The notes below the pieces were generated by a model. The model saw only the letters and a list, made by a program, of their open reading frames with translations. It was not told the origin of the DNA and did no database searches. The translations under genes and the position numbers were made by a program. From JBDTZF01 sp040005265 (GTDB lineage: Bacteria; Verrucomicrobiota; Verrucomicrobiia; Chthoniobacterales; UBA10450): a stretch of 6,583 bases of DNA. Below are positions 1 to 5,698 of this stretch, in pieces. Position 1 is the first letter of the stretch, and each line of letters starts with the position of its first letter. The stretch spans positions 1 through 6,583 of the forward strand of contig JBDTZF010000133.1 in assembly GCA_040005265.1 (NCBI GenBank), given 5' to 3'.

Positions 1-1
1 G

Positions 2-967
2 GTCGGCTGTGCTGTATTTCTAGCGGGTTGTGCCGCATTTTTCTATGCATTAATCGCCAATAACAAGATCATAGAAAATGTTCAGCTCAGAAGCGATGAC
101 CGCGGCCTACTCCTCGTATGGTGGTGGATATTGACTTTTTGTGCGATCATCCTTGCGCTGTCGAGCGCGTCGAAGCTAATGCGCGACATGATGCTCCAAA
201 GCGCTCGAGATGTAGCAACAAATTTGAGCGGGTCGGTTTCAAGCCACATCGCTCGAACCCGAGCACTGGAAAATGAAATCCGTACTATTTGCACGCAGCT
301 AGAAATACCACCGTCGAGCAATTTTCGAAACCGCATTCAAGATTGGATTGAGGCACACAAGAGCACGTTGATCGGGGATATCCGAGCACTCGACGGCGAG
401 ATTACACAAGCGACCGCGGACGCGCAGGGCTTACACGATCATTTGAAGCACTCTCTTCGAATATACGCATCTATCGAGCGCGATCATGTGGAAACGTCGT
501 ATACAATTGCGCGCCATCAGGGGCATTCCCTAATGCCAGTTCTAGACGACTGCCATAAACGAATGTTGGCAGTTCGAGGAGAGTTTTTACCGCGGCAGCG
601 CTGGCGTGAATTCGTCTCTGAACTCGAGAAGATTTCGGAGGAGTTGGCAGAAATTCGGAGCCTAGCCCCTGACGCTCCGCAAGTTTCTCAGGCTTCGAGC
701 ACGTCGGACGACGACGAGTGGGAGGAGCCGCGAACGAAGCAGGAGCAAATAGCCAAGGCTAGGAAGATTTTGGCGGTTACGGAGAACGCAAGTGCCGAAG
801 ATATCGAGACACGTTTTAAGGGTTTGTCCCGTGCATTTCACCCCGATCATTTTCAAAGCGACAGTATTGATGATGAAATGTACAAAGAATCAGAGGAGCG
901 TTACAAGCGAGTGACCTGGGCATATCACGTCCTCACTCGTAACGGTGAGCCCGCCAGGAATGACTAA
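2..967 (+). CDS. Membrane-anchored protein with C-terminal J-domain (5' partial)
   Basis: The frame is open from the left window edge, so the true start lies outside; 321 codons are visible. The TTG at 131 is inside a membrane helix and is unlikely to be the start. Two hydrophobic stretches are seen, at visible residues 1-19 and about 36-56 (the latter contains three Trp in a row). A polar, mostly helical, coiled-coil-like middle (about 60-215) and an acidic linker follow. A J-domain lies at about residues 247-318, with the HPD motif at nucleotides 839-847. J-domains stimulate Hsp70 ATPases. Placing one at the C terminus behind membrane helices recalls DjlA in layout only. The HPD implies a cytosolic J-domain, so the protein probably recruits an Hsp70 to the inner membrane. 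The 3' end overlaps the VWA gene by 8 bases, which suggests translational coupling. The J-domain call is firm; the biological role is unknown. Confidence 0.88.
   Translation, partial: VGCAVFLAGCAAFFYALIANNKIIENVQLRSDDRGLLLVWWWILTFCAIILALSSASKLMRDMMLQSARDVATNLSGSVSSHIARTRALENEIRTICTQLEIPPSSNFRNRIQDWIEAHKSTLIGDIRALDGEITQATADAQGLHDHLKHSLRIYASIERDHVETSYTIARHQGHSLMPVLDDCHKRMLAVRGEFLPRQRWREFVSELEKISEELAEIRSLAPDAPQVSQASSTSDDDEWEEPRTKQEQIAKARKILAVTENASAEDIETRFKGLSRAFHPDHFQSDSIDDEMYKESEERYKRVTWAYHVLTRNGEPARND
944..949 (+). promoter_or_regulatory. Ribosome binding site supporting the ATG at 960
   Basis: GGTGAG complements the 16S 3' end and sits 10 bases before the ATG at 960, inside the end of the upstream J-domain gene. 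The alternative GTG at 945 lies within this motif and has no Shine-Dalgarno of its own, so the ATG at 960 is preferred as the start of the VWA gene. Confidence 0.5.
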
Positions 968-1616
968 CGACGCGCTTGCAAAGTCACCAGAGGACCGTCT
1001 CGCCGCTCTAAAGGCTAAGTCGCAGAGCCGCGTTAAAGAACTGGAAGAGAAGCTTGGTCACCGATTAACTTCGCCGCGCTCAGCGCCAACCGTGTTCTTG
1101 CTGATCGATTGCTCCCACAGCATGGACATGAACGGCCCAGCCAAGTTCGAGGCCGCCAAGCGCGGTGCGATCCGATTCTGCCAAGAGGCTCGCGACAAAA
1201 ATTACCTGATCGGTTTGATTAGTTTTGCGGAACGTGGTGTCTGTCTTCGTGAACCCAGTCCCTATGGAGACGACATACAATCGCGCGTCACGAGTCTTAC
1301 GAGCGGGCCGTACACAAACATGGCGGACGCGATTTCGCTGGCTACTCAAAAGCTCGAGAGCCGTAAAGGCCAGCGCGCGATGTGCCTTGTTACCGACGGC
1401 CAACCTTTTACGAAGACCGGCGAGGATTGCGATGCCACGCTGCGCACGGCGGTATCTGCAAAGGGTGTGGGGATTGAGATTCTTGCCATCGGTACTGACG
1501 ACGCAGACAAGTCATTTCTGGACAAGATCGTAACCAGCAAAGAATTAGCGATTCATGTCGATCGTGAACATCTGGAAGCTGGAATTTCGTCTATGGCGCG
1601 GCTTCTTCCCGGCTGA
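960..1616 (+). CDS. Small VWA-domain protein with intact MIDAS site
   Basis: This 218-residue protein has a charged helical N terminus (residues 1-40) followed by one von Willebrand factor A domain filling the rest. The metal-ion-dependent adhesion site is complete: DCSHS at 50-54 (DxSxS), Thr119 in the YTNMADAI loop, and Asp146 in VTDGQP. VWA domains of this type bind partner proteins through a divalent metal. In bacteria they often act as scaffolds next to chaperones or AAA+ ATPases. No signal peptide or membrane helix is seen, so it is probably cytosolic. Its ATG overlaps the stop of the J-domain gene upstream (AATGACTAA), and the next J-domain gene starts 9 bases after its stop. It is therefore probably made in step with both J-proteins and may bridge them; that last point is inference. 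A longer form from GTG 945 is possible. Confidence 0.9.
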   Translation: MTNDALAKSPEDRLAALKAKSQSRVKELEEKLGHRLTSPRSAPTVFLLIDCSHSMDMNGPAKFEAAKRGAIRFCQEARDKNYLIGLISFAERGVCLREPSPYGDDIQSRVTSLTSGPYTNMADAISLATQKLESRKGQRAMCLVTDGQPFTKTGEDCDATLRTAVSAKGVGIEILAIGTDDADKSFLDKIVTSKELAIHVDREHLEAGISSMARLLPG

Positions 1617-1625
1617 CAGATTGCG

Positions 1626-3434
1626 ATGGCCGACGACTACTACGACATCCTAGGTGTCCAGCCGACAGCGACAGCAGAGGCAATTAAGAAGCGGTTTCGC
1701 TTCCTTAGCCACGCGTACCATCCGGATAAGTTTGCGACTGAACCGCATAAGAAAGAAGCAGAGGAAGACTTCAAACGGATCAATGAAGCGTACGAGATCC
1801 TTTCCGACCCTCTAAAGCGGGCCCGTTTTGATGCGGCAAGGTCGACTCCTCCCCCACGATCTTCAGCCCAACCTCCGACGTACGACGCACCGCCACGGCA
1901 ATCTGAATACAAACCGGCTTCCTCGCCCTCGCAGCCTTCCCCACCGCCGACCGCCTTCACACCCGCGCCACCTATGGGCCGGGCAAAACTTGTCGGTATT
2001 CTTGCGCTTTGTGTCAGTGCCGGTTTTGCTCTGATGATGTTTATTTCAGGACTTGGTCAGCTCTACAGATCTCCGTCCAACTCGGCTGGTGCGAATTCAG
2101 GACAGACAGAAACGAGAGCAAAACAGCTTGCGGCGATCAAAGCCCCAGCTGCCGGCGAATCTGTGGAGTTTGATATGCCAATTTATCCGAATGGTTGGAG
2201 TGAGCCGATCAGGATACCTAATGAATACCATCTGAGGACGCAAATTGTTGGGGAAGACGGCCTTAAGATTTGGTGCGCGACGGACGATGACAGGAATGGA
2301 GCAGTGCTGATGACGAAACGCGTTCCCCCTACGGCCGGTGAGACGTGGGACATTTGGAGTTCGAGTCTGTTGGGCTTGTACAACCCGCTGGCGAAGCGCA
2401 TGCCGTACATGACTGGTAAGAAGGCGAGTTCAGTTCAATACAAGTCGGCTGAGAGCTTCCCCGTAGAAATCCGTATCCGGCTCGAGCCGGTGCAGCGCAC
2501 AGGGAGCTTTGACCAACGAGAGGAATCCACGTCAGATTCGACACTTGCGGCAACCACGCCGCAGCCGGTCCTGCAGCCAGGTCAGGCAATTCAGTCCGGA
2601 ACTCCCGAACTCGCCTACATTTTTCCGACAATAGCGCCGTCCTTTGCAACGCCGGAAACAGCTCCGGCGTTTCCGGGCGAACGATATCCAGATACGCGAA
2701 GTCGCGTCTTCGTGGCCGGCGAATTGCAAAGCTGGTCAACCGATCAATTGCAGTACGCTATCAACGAAATTTTCGCCAGACATGGAGGTGACTTTCCCGA
2801 CAAGAAAGAAGTGCGGGAGTACTTTGGACAATTCGCTTGGTATCATCCGCATCGCGGATCGAGCCTCGACCAAATAGAAGCGTCGCTTCCTTATGTCGAA
2901 CAACAAAATGTGAAGATTCTTGGCGAAGTCAGAAATATCAAACGCAATCCTCTAAGCGTCGCTGCCGGAAACTGGTACGGGATTCTCTATTGGAGAGATG
3001 GCACGGTCAATAAGCAGGAACTCATTTTTGCGTCGGATCTGCGCCAAGTCGCGAATCGAGCTAGCTCGTTGGACGCTGCTTCCGGTTGGAACAATTATCC
3101 TGTGCAAAAACGTGGCAGCACCCTCACTTGGCAGATTGCTGGCCTCGGCAGAATCACGTATTTGACGTTTGCACCTGATGGCAACGGGCAACAGGCACAA
3201 GTTTCGTCTCAAATCGTTCAGCAGGGCCGGGTGGCATATAGCGCAGCGGGGATGTTCTATCGATATGACGTGCCGCTGCCGATACCCAATACTTCTTCGC
3301 CCGACCCGCAGGCTCGGCAAATATTCGGGGGCTTTTTGGAGGGGATTTCGCAGGCGATTCAGAACGCTGGGGCATCTGGGAGCAACGGATCCAACACATT
3401 TCGACCGCCAAACAAGCGCCGGAGAGGGCCGTAA
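1626..3434 (+). CDS. J-domain / proline-rich linker / membrane helix / YARHG-domain protein
   Basis: The 602-residue protein begins with a canonical J-domain (residues 3-70; opening DDYYDILGV, HPD at 32-34, NEAYEILSDP at 53-62). A Pro/Ser-rich linker (about 74-118) and one membrane helix (about 121-143) follow. Arg119 and Lys121 just before the helix favour an inside N terminus, so the J-domain is cytosolic and the remainder extracytoplasmic. The outer part has a beta-rich segment (about 175-290), a low-complexity stretch, then a YARHG domain at about 369-433. Its signature is NEIFARHG (380-387), with FAWYHP (403-408) and EQQNVKIL (425-432) downstream. A further beta-rich region and a basic tail (KRRRGP) close the protein. 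YARHG is a presumed extracellular domain of unknown function. The ATG is 9 bases after the VWA stop, with only a weak ribosome binding site, so coupled translation is likely. It may pass a cell-envelope signal to a cytosolic chaperone; that is inference. Confidence 0.9.
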   Translation: MADDYYDILGVQPTATAEAIKKRFRFLSHAYHPDKFATEPHKKEAEEDFKRINEAYEILSDPLKRARFDAARSTPPPRSSAQPPTYDAPPRQSEYKPASSPSQPSPPPTAFTPAPPMGRAKLVGILALCVSAGFALMMFISGLGQLYRSPSNSAGANSGQTETRAKQLAAIKAPAAGESVEFDMPIYPNGWSEPIRIPNEYHLRTQIVGEDGLKIWCATDDDRNGAVLMTKRVPPTAGETWDIWSSSLLGLYNPLAKRMPYMTGKKASSVQYKSAESFPVEIRIRLEPVQRTGSFDQREESTSDSTLAATTPQPVLQPGQAIQSGTPELAYIFPTIAPSFATPETAPAFPGERYPDTRSRVFVAGELQSWSTDQLQYAINEIFARHGGDFPDKKEVREYFGQFAWYHPHRGSSLDQIEASLPYVEQQNVKILGEVRNIKRNPLSVAAGNWYGILYWRDGTVNKQELIFASDLRQVANRASSLDAASGWNNYPVQKRGSTLTWQIAGLGRITYLTFAPDGNGQQAQVSSQIVQQGRVAYSAAGMFYRYDVPLPIPNTSSPDPQARQIFGGFLEGISQAIQNAGASGSNGSNTFRPPNKRRRGP

Positions 3435-3477
3435 GAGGCCTGATTTGTATGGTCCAGTTTGTTTTGTTAGGATGTGC

Positions 3478-3506
3478 TTGACGCCGGGCAACCGGTTAGC
3501 TAAAAA
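3478..3506 (+). promoter_or_regulatory. Possible sigma70-type promoter for the 3553-4064 gene pair
   Basis: TTGACG at 3478-3483 (5 of 6 to the -35 consensus) and TAAAAA at 3501-3506 (4 of 6 to the -10 consensus) are separated by 17 bases. They lie in the 118-base gap after the YARHG gene and about 46 bases before the next start codon. Judged by eye only; transcription from the upstream operon could also run through. Confidence 0.4.
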
Positions 3507-3552
3507 ACCTCTTAACTTTCTTGTATTTCGAGTAACGAACGATTGAACGAAA

Positions 3553-3711
3553 ATGGAGAGATTCCCTAATCCCTATGAGCGGCCGCCCGGGCAGCCGGAA
3601 CGCTTTTCGGTGAAATGCCCGATCTGCGGCGGCTCAGGCAAAGTTACCGAAGGCGGGCAACAGAAAACCTGCAAACGCTGTAACGGCTCGGGCGAAATTC
3701 GCACAAACTGA
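3553..3711 (+). CDS. 52-residue DnaJ-type zinc-finger protein (two CxxCxGxG motifs)
   Basis: The protein has a Pro-rich N terminus (residues 1-19), then CPICGGSG at 22-29 and CKRCNGSG at 40-47, 10 residues apart, and ends five residues later. CxxCxGxG is the repeat of the cysteine-rich domain of DnaJ, where four copies bind two zinc ions. Two copies supply the four cysteines for one zinc site. Similar short two-motif proteins also occur outside DnaJ (for example tryptophan-RNA-binding inhibitor AT-like folds), so the DnaJ link rests on the motif and on the two J-domain genes upstream. An in-frame TGA at 3544 makes ATG 3553 the only upstream ATG start; no good Shine-Dalgarno is seen. The next gene starts 8 bases after the stop. 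It probably binds a protein partner or client. The coding call is supported by the motif pair and the tight spacing. Confidence 0.8.
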   Translation: MERFPNPYERPPGQPERFSVKCPICGGSGKVTEGGQQKTCKRCNGSGEIRTN

Positions 3712-3719
3712 AATCGGTC

Positions 3720-4064
3720 GTGAAACTAACGATCAACCGCAGTCAAGCCAGCCAAAAGGGAGTATTTGGTGGAGATAAGGGAGTCAATTTTAGCTTTGCG
3801 TGCAAGGTCGAGGTAAGTGAAGAAGAACGTGTTCTTATCGAGAGATATGGCTTAGGCGTTCACCCCATCGCCGCTTATACCTCCGGGGCCGGAAAATCCC
3901 TTGACCTAAGATTTCGTGACATCGAGAAAGGGTTCTCGGATACAAGGCAAAGCCTGGGCGAGCTGCTGGAGTTGGAGCAGAAAGTCCTCGAAGGCTGTCG
4001 AGAGGTAAAAGGTTTGGCACAGCTTAGGTCAACGTACGGAGGCGAGGAAACCATTGAGATTTAG
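3720..4064 (+). CDS. Conserved-looking 114-residue protein of unknown function
   Basis: I do not recognise a named family. The start is GTG 3720, 8 bases after the zinc-finger gene, without a clear Shine-Dalgarno, so coupled translation is likely. The N-terminal half looks like an alternating beta-sheet unit: a basic strand (KLTINRS), a Gly-rich turn KGVFGGDKGV (residues 14-23), a strand (NFSFACKVEVS), then a helix beginning EEERVLIERYGLG (35-47). The second half is helical and acidic (about 70-100), as in a short coiled coil. No membrane segment, signal peptide or catalytic motif is visible. The compact, well-patterned sequence and position at the end of the J-domain cluster suggest a real accessory protein of that system. 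Its frame runs past the amber stop at 4062 straight into the J-domain remnant that follows. Confidence 0.75.
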   Translation: MKLTINRSQASQKGVFGGDKGVNFSFACKVEVSEEERVLIERYGLGVHPIAAYTSGAGKSLDLRFRDIEKGFSDTRQSLGELLELEQKVLEGCREVKGLAQLRSTYGGEETIEI

Positions 4065-4091
4065 GAGCGAAGCTCTATCGCTTCTGTAAAT

Positions 4092-4166
4092 GCGTCTCTT
4101 ACCAACTATCAAGTCTTGGAGGTCAGACGATCCGCCACAGTAACCGAAATAAGACAAGCGTATCGC
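4092..4166 (+). pseudogene. Remnant of a J-domain N terminus (helix I and part of helix II)
   Basis: In the frame of codon 4092 the translation reads ASLTNYQVLEV (4092-4124) and then SATVTEIRQAYR (4131-4166). This matches the opening of a J-domain: (N/D)Y..VL.V, SAT..EI..AYR. The expected continuation LAxxYHPD is absent; the sequence turns unrelated right after the Arg codon at 4164-4166. No start codon is in frame. An ATG at 4090-4092 is out of frame by one base, so a single-base loss just after it would explain the broken start. With 7 of 22 identities to the J-domain encoded at 1626 it is not a recent copy of that gene. Without HPD it cannot stimulate Hsp70. The similarity was judged by eye. 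Confidence 0.55.
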
Positions 4167-4367
4167 CCGGTCGATCGATGCCGAAACTTTGCTTCTCCCG
4201 CCACCACCAACCGCGATGTGACTCTTCTGAATGCGGAATTCAGTGAGCACGGCAATAATATCGTCACATTCCTCACGAAAATCGGTGTGCAACACAGATG
4301 ATGCATGCCGCCATTCGTGTTTCGCGGAGTTCGTGCGAACGAATTTCGGGAAATCGCTAAGCGCCAT
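4164..4367 (-). pseudogene. Remnant of a BglII/BstYI-type restriction endonuclease N terminus
   Basis: Read on the minus strand from ATG 4367, 68 codons look like genuine protein: KHEWRHASSVLHTDF (16-30), EECDDIIAVLTEFRI (32-46), then SHIAVGGGGRSKVSASIDRA (49-68). From memory this resembles the start of BglII/BstYI-family type II endonucleases (E/H-x-RHA..IL..DF, ..VLTEFR...sHI.vGGGgrSkvs..iD.al). Those should continue into a GW-containing helix and then the catalytic core, a D and E-x-E/Q-type metal site. Here the similarity stops after SIDRA, at 4164. The frame stays open to 4029 but runs antisense over the J remnant and the end of the 114-residue gene. BglII itself has about 220 residues, so roughly a third is left and no active site remains. 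The family name is recalled, not searched. Confidence 0.5.
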
Positions 4368-4422
4368 GAAGCGGATCTACCTCGTCGATCGAAATGGATC
4401 CAGAGTTAACATGAAGAGGCAT

Positions 4423-4435
4423 ATCCTGCCAGGAT
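4423..4435. promoter_or_regulatory. Perfect 6+1+6 inverted repeat, possible operator
   Basis: ATCCTG-C-CAGGAT is a perfect dyad with a one-base centre, 56 bases upstream of the endonuclease remnant start. Dyads of this size are typical operator sites for small helix-turn-helix dimers, and restriction genes are often controlled that way. No such regulator gene is visible in the window. Confidence 0.3.
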
Positions 4436-4462
4436 CGACATCGTTCCTTCTCGGGATCAACT

Positions 4463-4484
4463 CTGCGCTTGACCCGAAGCGCAG
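4463..4484. promoter_or_regulatory. 8-bp perfect stem with 6-base loop
   Basis: CTGCGCTT (4463-4470) and AAGCGCAG (4477-4484) pair perfectly around the loop GACCCG. No T-tract follows on the plus strand, so it does not look like an intrinsic terminator there. It ends 43 bases before the RING-like start codon and could be an operator or a leader hairpin. Confidence 0.35.
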
Positions 4485-4517
4485 TTGCTTGGCACGATTA
4501 CCGAACTAATCATAAAC

Positions 4518-4521
4518 GAGG
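4518..4521 (+). promoter_or_regulatory. Ribosome binding site of the RING-like gene
   Basis: GAGG, six bases before ATG 4528, is one of the clearer Shine-Dalgarno sites in the window. It supports this very short frame as a real gene. Confidence 0.6.
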
Positions 4522-4527
4522 TCAAAG

Positions 4528-4686
4528 ATGAAAAGGACATGTGATATCTGCGGTAAACAAAAAGAACTAGAGGGTGGCGCGACATGCGAGAAAGGTCATT
4601 TCGTTTGTGCCGGTTGCTACCATACAGGCTTTGCTTCGGCGACCAAGCGCGAGACGTGTCCCATCTGCAAGACGCGCCTGAAGTAG
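4528..4686 (+). CDS. 52-residue RING-finger-like zinc protein
   Basis: The cysteine/histidine spacing is C5-x2-C8-x11-C20-x3-H24-x2-C27-x2-C30-x13-C44-x2-C47. This satisfies the RING-HC (C3HC4) rule at every interval, with the usual CxxC opening, CxxGH core (CEKGH) and CPIC close (44-47). RING fingers bind two zinc ions in a cross-brace. In eukaryotes they recruit ubiquitin-conjugating enzymes; in bacteria such folds are rarer and often only zinc-stabilised binding modules. The protein is nothing but the finger: no membrane helix or catalytic domain. No E1, E2 or ubiquitin-like gene is visible here, so an E3 role is not supported. A zinc-ribbon or treble-clef fold with coincident spacing is the main alternative. 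The gene has a good ribosome binding site and precedes the Clp N-domain gene by 70 bases, so the two may be co-transcribed. Confidence 0.75.
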   Translation: MKRTCDICGKQKELEGGATCEKGHFVCAGCYHTGFASATKRETCPICKTRLK

Positions 4687-4756
4687 CAATGAGTGAGTCA
4701 ATATCTCCGCGCAGACGTAAATACCCTGCTCGTTAACCCGGGCTTCATATTAGATC

Positions 4757-5602
4757 GTGGCGTACTCAAGTGACCTCGATACCGCATTGATGCGTGCTCG
4801 CGTCCTGGCGGAGAATTGGACTCAGGCTGAGGTCCACAATGAGCACGTTATCATATCTCTCCTGCGTAATGAAGAGTTTCAACGAACCCTCGAAGCGATG
4901 TCCGTAAGAATTGGCGAGTTGAAGGGCCTCTTGCGGGAGGTTGCGGGCGAGTATCGCGAAATGGGTGATCCCGCGAATGATGATGTCGCGCCCGGGGAAG
5001 ATCTCATGCGAACGCTAGCTCAGGCTGAATGGTATCGTGAGAAGAGCGGCGATTTGGAAGTGCTTCCATTTCACTATCTGATGGCGCTAACTGCTCAAGA
5101 AGGCAGGGTCGCTCAATATATTGCGCAGTTCGTAAATCAGGCCGTGCGACAGGCTCATGGAAACGTCGATCCAGAGAATCCACCGACCAGCTATTCTGAG
5201 GAAATCTTAAACGGACTCAAAAATGCGGAGAAAGTGACCACGGAATGGAATCAGAGCGAGATTCACAACGAGCATTTGATTTTCGCGCTTTGTCTGATGA
5301 AGGGAGACTTCGGCGCTCAATTAGCGCGCACGAAAATCCAACCGGAGGATTTCCAGGAACGGTTGCTTGGAGCAATGAGCAAATACCCAACAGTGGAAGG
5401 CAACTCGGATTCCAATATCACCCTCGGCGCCGATCTTCGAAAGACGCTCGGTGATGCTGAGTTGCTCAGAGTGCGAACTCACTCCGATCAGCTAATTGCA
5501 ATTCATTACCTAATGGCGTTGTTCGAACAAGACGGAGAGATCGCAAAGTATATTGCTAAGTTCGCTCATCAAGCCATGCACGAATCCAGCCCTAGCGGTT
5601 GA
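4757..5602 (+). CDS. Stand-alone protein with duplicated Clp N-terminal (Clp_N) domain
   Basis: The 281 residues hold two tandem copies of a unit of about 143 residues, each resembling the Clp_N domain, itself a double helical repeat. Matching marks are VHNEHVI (26-32) against IHNEHLI (169-175), and FHYLMAL (105-111) followed by GRVAQYIAQF against IHYLMAL (249-255) followed by GEIAKYIAKF. In ClpA, ClpB and ClpC this domain binds substrates or adaptors and is followed by AAA+ modules. Here there is no Walker A motif or other ATPase sequence. The protein may bind adaptors or clients for a separate Clp ATPase, or act as a decoy for one; both are inference. GTG 4757 is chosen because the first helix (from about residue 7) would be cut by starting at ATG 4790; no clear Shine-Dalgarno precedes it. 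No membrane segment or signal peptide is seen. Confidence 0.85.
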   Translation: MAYSSDLDTALMRARVLAENWTQAEVHNEHVIISLLRNEEFQRTLEAMSVRIGELKGLLREVAGEYREMGDPANDDVAPGEDLMRTLAQAEWYREKSGDLEVLPFHYLMALTAQEGRVAQYIAQFVNQAVRQAHGNVDPENPPTSYSEEILNGLKNAEKVTTEWNQSEIHNEHLIFALCLMKGDFGAQLARTKIQPEDFQERLLGAMSKYPTVEGNSDSNITLGADLRKTLGDAELLRVRTHSDQLIAIHYLMALFEQDGEIAKYIAKFAHQAMHESSPSG

Positions 5603-5611
5603 TCGACCAAT

Positions 5612-5631
5612 GCATGCTCATGCATGCTTTT
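5612..5631 (+). terminator. Possible weak intrinsic terminator after the Clp_N gene
   Basis: GCATGC (5612-5617), loop TCAT, GCATGC (5622-5627) can form a 6-bp stem followed by TTTT (5628-5631), starting 10 bases after the stop codon. The same bases form a direct repeat of ATGCATGCT. The stem is short, so termination may be inefficient. Confidence 0.35.
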
Positions 5632-5698
5632 ATGGTGGATTCTATTAAACGCTTCTCACCGAGAGATCATTCGCACAGCAAAAAAGAAAAAAGGGTCA

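Larger units (their letters stand above)
4368..4527. other. Intergenic stretch between the endonuclease remnant and the RING-like gene
   Basis: About 160 bases lie between two divergent starts (minus-strand ATG 4367, plus-strand ATG 4528). The stretch holds two short inverted repeats, listed separately. A 47-codon plus-strand frame (4366-4509) shows no recognisable domain and I do not call it a gene. This may have been the promoter region of the lost endonuclease. Confidence 0.4.

Noticed and set aside
945..959. GTG 945 as start of the VWA protein
   Set aside because: The GTG lies within the best Shine-Dalgarno match (944-949), which instead serves the ATG at 960; the extra five residues add nothing to the domain.
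2329..2739. 136-residue minus-strand frame inside the YARHG gene
   Set aside because: Antisense shadow with Arg/Ser/Pro-rich random composition and no motif.
3169..3546. 125-residue plus-strand frame overlapping the end of the YARHG gene
   Set aside because: It is the +1 shadow of a well-supported gene, very Arg-rich, with no domain signature.
4366..4509. 47-codon plus-strand frame beginning MKRIYLVDRNGSRVN, and its longer form from 4231
   Set aside because: The longer form overlaps the endonuclease stub antisense, and the short form has no recognisable domain and spans both inverted repeats. Coding potential is not convincing.
4528..4686. RING-like protein as the E3 of a bacterial ubiquitin-like system
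   Set aside because: No ubiquitin-like, E1, E2 or deubiquitinase gene is visible in the window, so only the zinc-finger resemblance is claimed.
4689..4736. 15-codon frame starting ATGAGTGAG between the RING-like and Clp_N genes
   Set aside because: Too short, no Shine-Dalgarno and no recognisable sequence; it may be chance.
5612..5627. Pair of ATGCATGCT repeats as the start of a CRISPR-like or tandem array
   Set aside because: Only two adjacent short copies exist and no further units follow; a hairpin is a simpler reading.
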